The position numbers and the translations under genes are program-made. Shown one piece after another: positions 24,998 through 34,471 of a DNA stretch of 64,000 nucleotides. Source of the DNA: DSNY01 sp964539745. Lineage in GTDB: Bacteria; Pseudomonadota; Gammaproteobacteria; Burkholderiales; Burkholderiaceae_F. Under the pieces are notes generated by a model. The model made no database searches. It saw only the letters and a program-made list of their open reading frames with translations, and was not told the origin of the DNA. The stretch is from assembly GCA_964539745.1 (NCBI GenBank), contig CAZIJU010000004.1, positions 1 to 64,000 of the forward strand, in the 5' to 3' direction. The number at the start of each line of letters is the position of its first letter. Position 1 is the stretch's first letter.

Positions 24998-25927
24998 TCA
25001 GATCCGTTCGCCGACGAACGCCATCAAGCGCGCGAATGCGTCGGGCGCGAACGGATCGACGATCGCCGCATCCTTCATCGACCGCAGCCAGGTGATCTGC
25101 CGCTTGGCAAGCTGGCGCGTTGCGGCGATCGCCGCCGCGCGAAACGCCGCGAACGGCGTCGCCTGCGCGAGATGCTGCCACGCCTGGCGATAGCCGACGG
25201 CGCGCAGCGACGACAAGTCGGGGCTCAGGTCGCCGCGCGCCATCAGCACACGCACTTCGTCGAGGAAGCCTGCGGCGAGCATGGCATCGAAGCGGCGCTC
25301 GATCCGCCGGTGCAATTCGGCGCGATTGGCAGGTATGAGCGCGATCGTCGCGAGCGCGAGTGCCGGCTTCTGCGGATTGGCCTGCAACTGCGACAGCGGC
25401 ACACCGGTGAGTTCGAACACTTCGAGCGCGCGCTGAATGCGCTGGCTGTCGTTCGGCGGCAGGCGCTGTGCGGTCGCCGGGTCGACGCGCGCAAGCCGCG
25501 CGTGCAACCCGGGCCAGCCGATCTCGCGCGCGCGCGCTTCGATCCGCGCGCGCACTTCGCGGTCCGCCGGGGGCAGCGCGCTCAGCCCCTCGCGCAGCGC
25601 TTTGGCGTACAGCATCGTGCCGCCGACGACGAGCGGCAGCCGGCCGCGCGCGCGGATCTCGCCGATCGCGAGCGTCGCGTCGCGGACGAAGTCGGCGGCC
25701 GAGTAGGGTTCGGACGGATCGCGCAGATCGATCAGATGGTGCGGCACCTGTGCGCGCTCGGTCGCGCTCGGCTTGGCGGTACCGATGTCCATGCCGCGGT
25801 ACACCTGAGCGGAGTCGACCGAAACGATCTCGAGCGCGAGCTCGCGCGCAAGCTGCATCGCGAGTGCGCTCTTGCCGCAGGCGGTGGGGCCGAGCAGCAG
25901 GATCGCGTCAACCGTGCTGCGCGACAT
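24998..25927 (-). CDS. miaA: tRNA dimethylallyltransferase
   Basis: This 309-residue enzyme isopentenylates A37 of tRNAs that read UNN codons. Motifs are the P-loop GPTACGKSALAMQLA, DSAQVYRGMDIGTAKP, HHLIDLRDPSEPYSAADF and VVGGTMLYAKAL. The length is normal. It is the last gene of a mutL-MFS-miaA run: the MFS stop lies 20 bases inside its start. It converges closely with ilvA. Confidence 0.96.
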   Translation of the reverse strand: MSRSTVDAILLLGPTACGKSALAMQLARELALEIVSVDSAQVYRGMDIGTAKPSATERAQVPHHLIDLRDPSEPYSAADFVRDATLAIGEIRARGRLPLVVGGTMLYAKALREGLSALPPADREVRARIEARAREIGWPGLHARLARVDPATAQRLPPNDSQRIQRALEVFELTGVPLSQLQANPQKPALALATIALIPANRAELHRRIERRFDAMLAAGFLDEVRVLMARGDLSPDLSSLRAVGYRQAWQHLAQATPFAAFRAAAIAATRQLAKRQITWLRSMKDAAIVDPFAPDAFARLMAFVGERI

Positions 25928-27134
25928 TGCCGTGGCGGCGGACGAGGGTCGAAGCGATCAGCGCCGACGCGAGCGACGTCGCGCAGATCGTCAGCGTCAG
26001 CGGATAGACCGTGCCGTTGTAGCTCGCGCCGATCCAGAAGCCGACGAGCGAGGCGATCGCCATCATCGTGAAGCCCATCAGCGCGGCGGCCGCGCCGGCG
26101 GTCTTCGGAAACGGCGCGACCGCGCCCGACTGCGCGGGCGGCTGGATCATCCCGTGCGCGATGCCGTAGAAGAACATCGGCACGACGATCGAAGCGGGCA
26201 CGTGCGCGCCGACCGCCGCGAGCAGCGCCATCGTCAAGCCGGCGGCGGCCTGCAGCGACGCGCCGGCGTAGACGGTGCGCTGCAGCCCGTGCGCGACGAC
26301 GAGCTTTCGGCAGACGAGCGTGCCGACCAGGTAGCCGGCGACCATCGTCGAAAACGAAAAACCGTAAGCGGTCGTCGACACGCCGAGCACGCGGATCAGC
26401 ACGAACGACGAACCGGAGATGAATGCGAACAGCCCCGCGTAGGTGGCGGAGGCCGACAGCGTGTAGGCGCGAAACGCCGGCGAGCGGGCGATTTCGGCGT
26501 AGGCGCGCATCATCGGCGCGAGCCGCAGCGCCTGCGGGTTGCGGTGCAGGTTCGTTTCCCGGAGCTTCAGCGCCGCGGCGATCGCAAGAAGCAGCGAAAA
26601 TCCCGCGAGCAGCGCGAACGCCGAGCGCCAGCCGAATGCGACGTACAGATATGCACCCAGCACGGGACCGATCAGCGGCGCGAAGCTCATGATCGTCGCC
26701 GCGGCGGCGAGCAGGCGTGCGCCCTCGGTCGGCGAGTACAGGTCACGCACCAGACCGCGCGCGCCGACCAGGCACGAACACGCGCCGACCGCCTGCAGCA
26801 GGCGCGCGGCGATCAGCACGGCGATCGAAGGCGCCAGCATCGCGAGCACGCTCGCGCCGCAGTAGACGAGCGCGCCTGCGACGATCACCGGATAGCGGCC
26901 GTAGCGGTCCGATACCGGCCCGGCGACGAGCTGCCAGGCGCCGAACGCGGCGACGAAGATCGACAGCGTCCACTGCACGGTGACGACGCTCGTTTCGAAG
27001 TACGCGGCAATGCCCGGCAGCGTCGGCAGGTACAGATCGGTCGCCAGCGGCTGCAGCATCGACAGCCCGGCGGTGAACCACAGCACCGTCGTCGCGGTGA
27101 GCCCCGCGGCGTGCAGGCGGACGCTGCTCGTCAT
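25908..27134 (-). CDS. Bcr/CflA-family multidrug efflux MFS transporter
   Basis: This 408-residue protein has 12 predicted membrane helices. The family motifs are PLATDLYLPTLPGI, the loop motif GPVSDRYGRYPVI and the motif C-like LVRDLYSPTEGARLL. Bcr/CflA proteins export bicyclomycin, chloramphenicol-type or other small compounds by proton antiport; the substrate here is unknown. It overlaps mutL by 4 bases upstream and miaA by 20 bases downstream, so it is embedded in a DNA-repair/tRNA-modification operon. Confidence 0.92.
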   Translation of the reverse strand: MTSSVRLHAAGLTATTVLWFTAGLSMLQPLATDLYLPTLPGIAAYFETSVVTVQWTLSIFVAAFGAWQLVAGPVSDRYGRYPVIVAGALVYCGASVLAMLAPSIAVLIAARLLQAVGACSCLVGARGLVRDLYSPTEGARLLAAAATIMSFAPLIGPVLGAYLYVAFGWRSAFALLAGFSLLLAIAAALKLRETNLHRNPQALRLAPMMRAYAEIARSPAFRAYTLSASATYAGLFAFISGSSFVLIRVLGVSTTAYGFSFSTMVAGYLVGTLVCRKLVVAHGLQRTVYAGASLQAAAGLTMALLAAVGAHVPASIVVPMFFYGIAHGMIQPPAQSGAVAPFPKTAGAAAALMGFTMMAIASLVGFWIGASYNGTVYPLTLTICATSLASALIASTLVRRHGNVAQHG

Positions 27135-28915
27135 CGTCCGCGCAGGAAGAGCTTGTCCAGTTCGGCGATCGAAAGCTGGACCCAGGTCGGTCGGCCGTGG
27201 TTGCACTGGTCGGCGCGTTCGGTCGCCTCCATCTCGCGCAGCAGCGCGTTCATCTCGTCGAGCGTCAGCCTGCGGTTCGCGCGCACCGCGCCGTGGCAGG
27301 CGAGCGTGGCGAGCAGCTCGTTGCGATGCTCGGTCAGCACGCGCGAGCCGCCGTAGTCCCTCAGATCGCGCAGCACGTCGCGCGCAAGCCGCGCGCCGTC
27401 GGCGCCGGCGAGCAGCGCAGGCACCGCGCGCAGCGCAAGCTGCGTCGGCGCCGCCGGCGCCAGATCGAGCCCGACCGCCGAGAGTGTGTCCGCGTGTTCT
27501 TCGGCGGTCGCGACGTCGAGCGCGTCGGCGGCGAAGATCTGCGGGATCAACAGCCGCTGCTGCGGGATCGTGCGCGCGTCGAGCTGGCGCTTGAGCTTTT
27601 CGTAGACGATGCGCTCGTGCGCGGCGTGCATGTCGACGAGCACCAGCCCCGCGCGATTCTGCGCGAGCACGTAGATGCCGGCGAGCTGCGCGAGTGCGAT
27701 GCCGAGCGGGAAGTCTTCTCCGTCCTCCGCCGTCGGCGCTGCAGTAGCGTGGCGCTCGGCCGCCGGCGCGAGCATCGCCAGGTATTCGGCGACCGGCTGC
27801 GCGATGCCGAGCGTCGGCTGCCCTGCGCGTTGCGGCCACGGCGCCCGCGGGATCGACGGCGCGGCCTGCGTGTCGATCCGCACCGCCGCCACGCCCTCGG
27901 TCTGTACGAGCGGTGCCAGCGTCTGCTGCACCGCGTGCAGCACGAACTGATGCACGGCCTGCGAATCGCGAAAACGCACCTCGATCTTGGTCGGGTGCAC
28001 GTTGAGGTCGACGCGCGTCGGGTCGATGTCGAGGAACAGCGCGTACATCGGCTGCGACTGGCCGTGCAGCACGTCCGCGTAGGCCGCACGCACCGCGTGC
28101 GCGAGCACCTTGTCGCGGACGTAGCGGCCGTTGACGTAGAAGTACTGGCTGTCGGCGCGCGCGCGCGCCGCGGTCGGCAGCCCGACCCAGCCGCGCAGCC
28201 GGATCGCGCCCGCCTGCGCGTCGACCGCGCGACTGGCGCCGGCGAATTCCGTCGGCATCAACGCCGTCGCCCGTTCCTGCAGCGTGGCCGACGGCAGATC
28301 GCGCACGACGCGGCCTTCGTGCGCGACGGTGAATGCGACCGCGGGATGCGCGGCGGCGATGCGTTCGACCTGCGCGATGCAGTGGCCCAGTTCGGTCGCT
28401 TCGGCGCGCAGGAACTTGCGGCGCGCGGGCGTCTTGAAGAACAGATCGGCGACTTCGACGCGCGTACCGGGTGCGCCAGCCGCCGGCACGATCGCGCCGG
28501 ATTCGCCTTCGATGCGGAAAGCGCTCGGCGCGTCCGGCGTGCGCGACGTGATGCTGACGGCGGCCACGGAAGCGATCGCCGCCAGCGCCTCGCCGCGAAA
28601 GCCGAGCGAGCGCACCGACTCCAGCTCCTGCAGGCTCGCGATCTTGCTCGTCGCGTGGCGCGCGAGCGCCAGCGGCAACTCTTCGCGCGGGATGCCGCAG
28701 CCGTCGTCGGTCACCGTCACGCGCCGCACGCCGCCGCCGTCGAGACGTACGTCGATGCGCGTCGCGCCGGCGTCGATCGCGTTTTCGACGAGTTCCTTGA
28801 CGATCGATGCCGGCCGCTCGACGACCTCGCCGGCGGCGATCTGGCTGATCAGCGGATCCGGCAACGGGCGGATCGCGCGCCGCGTCGGCAACGGCGCAAT
28901 CGGCGGCGAGGACAT
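27131..28915 (-). CDS. mutL: DNA mismatch repair protein MutL
   Basis: This 594-residue protein has an N-terminal GHKL ATPase with ELVENAIDAGATRIDV, DDGCGIPREEL, RHATSKI and GFRGEALAAIASV. The C-terminal half has DMHAAHERIVYE, which fits the metal-binding endonuclease pattern D(Q/M)HAxxExxxxE. It also has ACHGAVRANR and CNHGRPTW. This MutL therefore probably nicks DNA itself, unlike the E. coli protein that relies on MutH. It overlaps the MFS gene by 4 bases. The start MSSPPIAPLPTRRAIRPLPD is chosen for the short lead into the conserved IAAGEVV region. Confidence 0.95.
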   Translation of the reverse strand: MSSPPIAPLPTRRAIRPLPDPLISQIAAGEVVERPASIVKELVENAIDAGATRIDVRLDGGGVRRVTVTDDGCGIPREELPLALARHATSKIASLQELESVRSLGFRGEALAAIASVAAVSITSRTPDAPSAFRIEGESGAIVPAAGAPGTRVEVADLFFKTPARRKFLRAEATELGHCIAQVERIAAAHPAVAFTVAHEGRVVRDLPSATLQERATALMPTEFAGASRAVDAQAGAIRLRGWVGLPTAARARADSQYFYVNGRYVRDKVLAHAVRAAYADVLHGQSQPMYALFLDIDPTRVDLNVHPTKIEVRFRDSQAVHQFVLHAVQQTLAPLVQTEGVAAVRIDTQAAPSIPRAPWPQRAGQPTLGIAQPVAEYLAMLAPAAERHATAAPTAEDGEDFPLGIALAQLAGIYVLAQNRAGLVLVDMHAAHERIVYEKLKRQLDARTIPQQRLLIPQIFAADALDVATAEEHADTLSAVGLDLAPAAPTQLALRAVPALLAGADGARLARDVLRDLRDYGGSRVLTEHRNELLATLACHGAVRANRRLTLDEMNALLREMEATERADQCNHGRPTWVQLSIAELDKLFLRGR

Positions 28916-29072
28916 GCGACGGATTATAGGAAGCGCTCCGCCTGCGCCCCGCGTGCAATCCCGGGTGGCGGATCCACTTCCCTCGCGTATGATCCGCGAG
29001 CTTCCCGATCGCTCACCGCCCGTCCCGCTGCCGACCGCGGACGGGCGCCGAAACCCGCCGCGCACGCAACCG

Positions 29073-29768
29073 ATGGAAGGCATCCACTGGGGCGACCTGT
29101 TCACCGCAATGGACCAGTTCCTGCTGGCCATGGCGAGCAAGCACGGCGTGTGGGTCTACGTCACGTTGTTCGCGATCTTCTTCTCCGAGACCGGGCTGGT
29201 CTTCATGGCCTTCCTGCCGGGAGACTCGCTGCTGTTCGTCGCTGGCGCGGTGGCGGCCGCGGGCTACATGGATGTCAACGTGCTGATCGTGCTGATTACC
29301 ATCGCAGCCATTCTGGGCAACACGCTGAACTACCTGATCGGTTCTTGGCTCGGCCGCAAGGTCTACGATGGCACGATCCGCTGGATCGACCTGGCGGCGC
29401 TCATGAAGACGCACGACTTCTACGAACGGCACGGCGGCAAGACGATCGTCATCGCGCGCTTCGTCCCGGTCGTGCGCTCCTTCGCGCCGCTGGTGGCCGG
29501 CGCCTCGGGCATGGACTTCCGCAGGTTCCAGCTCTTCAACGTCGCCGGCGCGCTGCTGTGGGTCGTTTCGCTGGTCGGCGGCGGCTATCTGTTCGGCAAC
29601 GTGCCGATCGTGCGCGACAACCTCGGCATCATCCTGATCGTTGGCATTGCCGCGGTGCTGGGGCCGCTCGCACTGGCGGCGCTGATGCGCATCGTCGGCG
29701 CGTGGCAGCGGCCGGCGCCCGCGGCGGCGCGGCCCGCGTCGTCGGCGCAACCGCGCCAGCGCGACTGA
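29073..29768 (+). CDS. DedA-family membrane protein
   Basis: The protein has 231 residues with 4-5 membrane segments. Motifs are FFSETGLVFMAFLPGDSLLF, NTLNYLIGSWLGRKVYDG and IVIARFVPVVRSFAPLVAG, which hold the conserved Glu, Asp and Arg residues of the DedA family. Members include undecaprenyl-phosphate or phospholipid flippases needed for envelope integrity. The start could instead be ATG 29110 or 28989; none has a convincing ribosome-binding site. It is divergent from mutL and converges with amiC after 13 bases. Confidence 0.88.
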   Translation: MEGIHWGDLFTAMDQFLLAMASKHGVWVYVTLFAIFFSETGLVFMAFLPGDSLLFVAGAVAAAGYMDVNVLIVLITIAAILGNTLNYLIGSWLGRKVYDGTIRWIDLAALMKTHDFYERHGGKTIVIARFVPVVRSFAPLVAGASGMDFRRFQLFNVAGALLWVVSLVGGGYLFGNVPIVRDNLGIILIVGIAAVLGPLALAALMRIVGAWQRPAPAAARPASSAQPRQRD

Positions 29769-29781
29769 ACCCGCGGCGCGG

Positions 29782-31134
29782 CTAGCCGAGCGGGCTGCGC
29801 GCGCGGGGCGGGTGCTTGGCGAAGTAGCGGCGGATGCCGTCGAAAATCGCCTGCGCCATGCGCTGCTGGTAGGCATCGTCCTTCAGCCGCCGCTCCTCTT
29901 CCGGATTGCTGATGAACGCGGTCTCGACCAGGATCGACGGGATGTCCGGCGCCTTCAGCACCGCGAAACCCGCCTGTTCTACGCGCGGCTTGTGCAGCGA
30001 ATTGACGCGCTCCAGCTCGCGCAGCACCGCGTTGCCGAAGCGCAGGCTGTCGTTGATCTGCGCGGTCGTCGAAAGATCGAGCAGAACGCGCGCGAGCTGA
30101 TGGTCGTGCTGGCCGAGGTTGACGCCGCCGATCAGGTCGGCGTCGTTCTCGCGCCGCGCCATCCACGCGGCGGCGGTGCTGGTGGCGCCGCGCTCGGACA
30201 GCGCGAACACCGACGAGCCGCGCGCGTCGGGACGGATCCACGCGTCGGCGTGGATCGAGACGAACAGATCGGCCTGCACGCGCCGCGCCTTGGCCACGCG
30301 CTGCGCGAGCGGCACGAAGTAGTCGCCGTCGCGCGTCAGCGCCACGCGCATGTTCGGATCGGCTTCGACGAGTTTCGCGAGCCGGCGCGCGATCGACAAC
30401 GTGACGTTCTTTTCGTAGGTGCCGCGCCGGCCGACCGCACCGGGGTCCTCGCCGCCGTGGCCCGGGTCGATCGCGATCGTCACGTAACGCGTGACGCGCT
30501 CGTCCTCGCGCGGTTTGGCGCGCTGCGCGGGTTTGGCTTCGGCAGCGCCGAGCGACCTCTCGATCTCGCGCTCGAGCGCCGCCTCGTCCTGCATTACCGG
30601 CGCCGTTTCCGATGAAGCGCCGGCCACGCGGCGCGCTTCCGTCTCGCGCAACAGCGCGAGCAGCGGATCGGGTGGATTGACCGGCACCAGGTCCATTACC
30701 AGCCGGTGCTGGTAAGGACCGATAGGCTCGAGCGAAAACACCTGCGGGTTGACGTCTTCCTTCAGCTCGACGACCAGCCGCACCACGCGCGGCCGGTTCT
30801 GCCCGATGCGAACGAGCGCGATGTACGGATCGTCCGGTTCGACCTTGCCGACCAATTCCTTCAACTGCGGCGTCAGATCGATGCCTTCGATGTCGACGAC
30901 GAGCCGCAGCGGCGGCGCGTCGCGCAGAAGGAAGTGGCTGAATTTCAGCGGCGCGTCGTGCTCGAGCGTGATGCGCGTGTAATCGGCCGCGGGCCACACG
31001 CGCACGCCGAGCAGCGAGGCGCCGCGCGCGATCTGCAGCGGAGTCAACGAAAGAACGAGCGTGCCGGCGGCACCGGCGCGGATCATCCGGCGGCGCTGTG
31101 GGTCCTCCAGGCGGCTGCGATCTCGTTCAGGCAT
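29782..31134 (-). CDS. amiC: N-acetylmuramoyl-L-alanine amidase with AMIN domain
   Basis: This 450-residue periplasmic zinc amidase splits daughter-cell peptidoglycan. An N-terminal Arg-rich signal (QRRRMIRAGAAGTLVLSLTP) looks Tat-like. It is followed by an AMIN domain (about 35-130) and a low-complexity linker. The Amidase_3 domain has zinc ligands in IDPGHGGEDPGA, TYEKNVT and FVSIHADAW, and the catalytic Glu in ILVETAFISNPEEE. Tat export and AMIN targeting match E. coli AmiC. tsaE lies immediately upstream and overlaps its start by about 50 bases. Confidence 0.93.
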   Translation of the reverse strand: MPERDRSRLEDPQRRRMIRAGAAGTLVLSLTPLQIARGASLLGVRVWPAADYTRITLEHDAPLKFSHFLLRDAPPLRLVVDIEGIDLTPQLKELVGKVEPDDPYIALVRIGQNRPRVVRLVVELKEDVNPQVFSLEPIGPYQHRLVMDLVPVNPPDPLLALLRETEARRVAGASSETAPVMQDEAALEREIERSLGAAEAKPAQRAKPREDERVTRYVTIAIDPGHGGEDPGAVGRRGTYEKNVTLSIARRLAKLVEADPNMRVALTRDGDYFVPLAQRVAKARRVQADLFVSIHADAWIRPDARGSSVFALSERGATSTAAAWMARRENDADLIGGVNLGQHDHQLARVLLDLSTTAQINDSLRFGNAVLRELERVNSLHKPRVEQAGFAVLKAPDIPSILVETAFISNPEEERRLKDDAYQQRMAQAIFDGIRRYFAKHPPRARSPLG

Positions 31135-31649
31135 GCGGCTCCCGTTGCGCTGTACGCAGCGGCGTCGACGCTGCGCCCTTCGCCCTCCACCCTCAACGTC
31201 AACGCGAGATCGGGCGTTGGCAGCGCGCCCCCCGCGCGTTCGGGCCATTCGATCGCGCACACCGCGCCCGGCCCGAACAGTTCACGAAACCCGGCGGCTG
31301 CAAATTCTTCCGGGCCCGTGAATCTATAGAAATCAAAGTGATAGAAGTTTAAGCTCGAAACGACATAAGGTTCAAGCAGCGCGAATGTGGGACTCTTGAC
31401 GGCGCCGGTTTCGCCCAGCGCGCGTAACGTGGCGCGCACGAGCGCGGTCTTGCCTGCGCCGAGATCGCCGCTCAAGCCGACGACGAGTCCGCGCGTTTCG
31501 ATCACGGCGCGCTGCGCGAGCAGCGCGCGCGCCAGCAGCGCGCCGAGGCGCGCGGTGGCGGCTTCGTCGGCGAGCGCGAAATGCGCGGTGGCGAGCGGTG
31601 CTGCTGGCGGCACGAGACGGAATCGATGAACGGGGAGCGCGCGAAGCAT
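31083..31649 (-). CDS. tsaE: tRNA threonylcarbamoyladenosine biosynthesis ATPase TsaE
   Basis: The protein has 188 residues. The P-loop GDLGAGKTALVRATLRALG is followed by KSPTFALLEPY, YHFDFYRFTGPEEF and CAIEWPERAG. TsaE joins TsaB and TsaD in making t6A37 on ANN-decoding tRNAs. It is longer than usual at both ends. The C-terminal extension overlaps amiC, and the first residues overlap the divergent queG start by 24 bases. A later start would remove that second overlap. The neighbours amiC and queG are typical of Proteobacteria. Confidence 0.93.
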   Translation of the reverse strand: MLRALPVHRFRLVPPAAPLATAHFALADEAATARLGALLARALLAQRAVIETRGLVVGLSGDLGAGKTALVRATLRALGETGAVKSPTFALLEPYVVSSLNFYHFDFYRFTGPEEFAAAGFRELFGPGAVCAIEWPERAGGALPTPDLALTLRVEGEGRSVDAAAYSATGAACLNEIAAAWRTHSAAG

Positions 31650-32744
31650 ACCGACGCCGATCGCGCGGTCGATTTCGCGCGGCTTGCCAGCGAGATCAAG
31701 GCGTGGGGGCGCGAGCTCGGTTTCTCCGCAGTCGGCATCGCCGATGTCGACGTGAACGAGGCGAGCGCGCGGCTGCAGCGCTGGATCGCGCAGGGACGCC
31801 ACGGCGAGATGCAGTACATGGCGCGGCACGCGCGCCTGCGCGCCGATCCGTCGACGCTGCTGCCCGACGGCGCGCGCGCGGCGAGCGTCATCGCCGCGCG
31901 CATCGACTACCGGCCGCGCGGCGACGGTGGCGACTGGGTCGAGCGCGAATGGCGCCGGCTCGCCGACGGTGAGGCTGCGGTCGTTTCTATGTACGCGCGC
32001 GGGCGCGACTACCACAAGGTGCTGCGCGACCGCCTGCAGAAGCTCGCCGGCCGGATCGCCGCAGCGATCGGTCCGTTCGCTTACCGCGTCTGCACCGATT
32101 CCGCGCCCGTATTCGAAGTCGAGTTCGCGCGGCGCGCAGGGATCGGCTGGCGCGGCAAGCACACGCTGCTCATCGCGCGCGACGCGGGATCGATGTTTTT
32201 CCTCGGCGAGATCATCACCGCGTTGCCGCTGCCGGCCGATGCGCCGCTGGCGGAGCACTGCGGCACGTGTACGCGCTGCCTGCAGATCTGTCCGACGCGC
32301 GCGATCGTCGCCCCCTACGAGGTCGATGCGCGGCGCTGCATCTCGTATCTGACGATCGAGCACAAGTCGGCGATCCCGGAAGAGCTGCGACCGCTCGTCG
32401 GCAATCGCGTCTACGGCTGCGACGACTGTCAGCTCGCCTGCCCGTGGAACAGGTTCGCACGCGTGGCCGAACTGCCGGATTTCGACGTGCGTCACGGACT
32501 CGACGCGGCCGCGCTCGTCGAGCTGTTCGGTTGGAGCGAAGCCGAGTTCAACGAGCGCCACGCGGGTTCGGCGATCCGGCGTATCGGTTACGAACGCTGG
32601 TTGCGCAATCTCGCGGTCGCGCTGGGCAACGCGCCGACCACGCCGCAGGTCGTCGCCGCGCTGCGTTCGCGCACCGACCATCCGTCCGCGCTGGTGCGCG
32701 AGCACGTGGCATGGGCGCTTGAGCGGCACGTCGCCGCGCGCTGA
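31626..32744 (+). CDS. queG: Epoxyqueuosine reductase
   Basis: This 372-residue cytosolic enzyme reduces epoxyqueuosine to queuosine in tRNA using cobalamin and two 4Fe-4S clusters. The cluster motifs are CGTCTRCLQICPTRAI and CDDCQLACPW. The catalytic region is RVCTDSAPVFE, and GWRGKHTLLI is also conserved. A C-terminal HEAT-like segment (ALGNAPTTPQVVAALRSR) is normal. Its cobalamin requirement links it to the B12 uptake genes at 56-62 kb. Confidence 0.96.
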   Translation: MNGERAKHTDADRAVDFARLASEIKAWGRELGFSAVGIADVDVNEASARLQRWIAQGRHGEMQYMARHARLRADPSTLLPDGARAASVIAARIDYRPRGDGGDWVEREWRRLADGEAAVVSMYARGRDYHKVLRDRLQKLAGRIAAAIGPFAYRVCTDSAPVFEVEFARRAGIGWRGKHTLLIARDAGSMFFLGEIITALPLPADAPLAEHCGTCTRCLQICPTRAIVAPYEVDARRCISYLTIEHKSAIPEELRPLVGNRVYGCDDCQLACPWNRFARVAELPDFDVRHGLDAAALVELFGWSEAEFNERHAGSAIRRIGYERWLRNLAVALGNAPTTPQVVAALRSRTDHPSALVREHVAWALERHVAAR

Positions 32745-32912
32745 ACTGCGAGGACTTCGCCACCGATGCAACCAGGCACGGAGCAACCCGACGAAGCAAC
32801 GTCACGAGGCTCGGCGGCCTCTCGCTTGCGGGGCGCCGGCATACGGCGCGGCGCTTCGTCATTCGTCGGTGCTATCGGTGCCTCGACAGTCCAGCGGCGC
32901 TTTCCCGGCGGA

Positions 32913-33809
32913 TCAGCGCGCCGCGAGCAGGATCCATGCGGGCAGCGTCACCATCGAAACCAGCGTCTGCGCGGTGACCGTCACTGCGACGGGCGCCGCA
33001 TTGCCGCCGAGCCGCGCGGCGAGCACGTAGCTCATCGACGCAGCAGGAAGCGCTGCGAACAGCACGACCAGTTGCGACTGCGGAGCGCCGAGTCCAGCCG
33101 CGCGCGCGAAGGTCAGTGCGAGCAGCGGAAAGACCGCGAGCTTGACCACGGAAAAGTAGGCGATCAACCCCCGGTTCGCGCGGATTCCGGCGAGCGTCAG
33201 CCCCGCGCCGATGCACATCAGTCCGAGCGCGATGCCTGCGCTGCCGAGCCTGCCGAGAAAACTCGCCACGGTCACGGGCAATTTCCAGCCGGCGAGGTTG
33301 CTCGCAAGGCCCACGACCGTCGAGACGATCAGCGGGTTGGTGGCGAGCTCGCGCGCGAGATGCATCTTGCGATGGCGCGCCAGTGCGTAGACCGCGAACA
33401 CGTTGGCCAGCGGAACGCACACCGCGAGAATCAGCGCGAGCAGCGCCACGCCCGTTGGGCCGAGCAGCGACTGCGCGAGCGCCAGCCCGATGTATGAGTT
33501 GTAGCGAAAGGCCGTCTGTACGCAGCTCGCGTAGACATCGGCCGGCGGTCGTGCCAGGCGCGCAGCGAAGGCGAGCGCAACCGCGGCGAGAAACGCCGCA
33601 ACGGCCACGCCGAGCGCGGCACCTTCGCCGCCGAGCGTGAACCGCGCCGCGTTGATCGAATAAAACAGCAAGCCGGGGAACAGCACGTAGTAGACGAGCT
33701 TTTCCGCCCCGTTCCAGAAGCCGCGGTCGTAGCCGAAGCGCCGCGCCAGCAGCAGGCCGAGCAGGATCAGCGCGAAGTCGGGCAGGATCAGCAGGATGGT
33801 CGAGGTCAT
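32913..33809 (-). CDS. AEC-family transporter (auxin efflux carrier-like)
   Basis: This 298-residue protein has about 10 hydrophobic helices. Features are LPDFALILLGLLLARRFG at the start, VQTAFRYNSYIGLAL, and a second-half GIALGLMCIGAGLTL with paired conserved regions. Bacterial members carry malonate, malate or other organic acids, but the substrate is not evident. It is isolated from other transport genes. It converges with queG across about 170 bases that hold repeat-like debris. It precedes the tRNA gene in divergent orientation. Confidence 0.88.
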   Translation of the reverse strand: MTSTILLILPDFALILLGLLLARRFGYDRGFWNGAEKLVYYVLFPGLLFYSINAARFTLGGEGAALGVAVAAFLAAVALAFAARLARPPADVYASCVQTAFRYNSYIGLALAQSLLGPTGVALLALILAVCVPLANVFAVYALARHRKMHLARELATNPLIVSTVVGLASNLAGWKLPVTVASFLGRLGSAGIALGLMCIGAGLTLAGIRANRGLIAYFSVVKLAVFPLLALTFARAAGLGAPQSQLVVLFAALPAASMSYVLAARLGGNAAPVAVTVTAQTLVSMVTLPAWILLAAR

Positions 33810-33833
33810 CGGTTTGCAGGCGCGCGCGCCGGT

Positions 33834-33862
33834 TTGGCCGGCCGCTTGCCGCAGCCTATAAT
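33834..33862 (+). promoter_or_regulatory. Sigma-70 promoter of the tRNA gene
   Basis: TTGGCC (33834-33839) and a perfect TATAAT (33857-33862) are separated by 17 bases. The -10 box lies 14 bases before the mature tRNA start. Confidence 0.75.
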
Positions 33863-33876
33863 CGCCGCATCGCGGC

Positions 33877-33952
<76 letters not shown>

Positions 33953-34471
33953 TCGCATCGTTGACCTGCAGGCCCGCCGCGCGCGGGCTTCGTCTTTCAT
34001 GCGCTTGCAAGAGGCGGGCCGCAGTCTAAACGGCGGCCTTGCCTAGTTCGAACGCGGGCGCTGCGCAGACGTTCGGTCGCCGCAACAAACGTGTCGGGTC
34101 GGTCGATCGCGAGCTTCGGTCGGCCGCCGCCACTGCATAATTCCGCCGCCATGGGCAAGATCGTGCCGGCGGGCGCTTCGCGGCGGTGCCGCTCGGCGCG
34201 CGGCTCCGATCGCGCACGTCGGACATGCCGGCAAGTCGTCGATGGCGTGGCCTGGATCCGGCCCCGGATCGTTCGGTGCGATCCCGGCTGCGAAGGTCGC
34301 GCCCGTCTCGCGCACATTGCGCGGGCGATCGGCGGACATCGGCGTGACTGTGTTGCAATGACGCCCGACATTGCGCGGGGCGCGCCCGAAAGAGCGGTCG
34401 AAGCCACGAGCGGCGCACCATGCGATCGGCCGCCGCGCTTCGTGCCGTAAAACTGGACCGTGGAGTCGCCG
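33953..34471. other. Gene-free stretch after the tRNA
   Basis: Apart from a weak terminator close to the tRNA, I see no supported gene in these roughly 520 bases. Open frames exist on both strands but lack start signals, motifs and conserved-looking sequence. Confidence 0.5.
33972..33999 (+). terminator. Probable intrinsic terminator of the tRNA transcript
   Basis: GCCCGC (33972-33977), a 5-base loop and GCGGGC (33983-33988) are followed by TTCGTCTTTC. The stem is short and the T-run is interrupted, but the position just after the tRNA is right. Confidence 0.55.
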
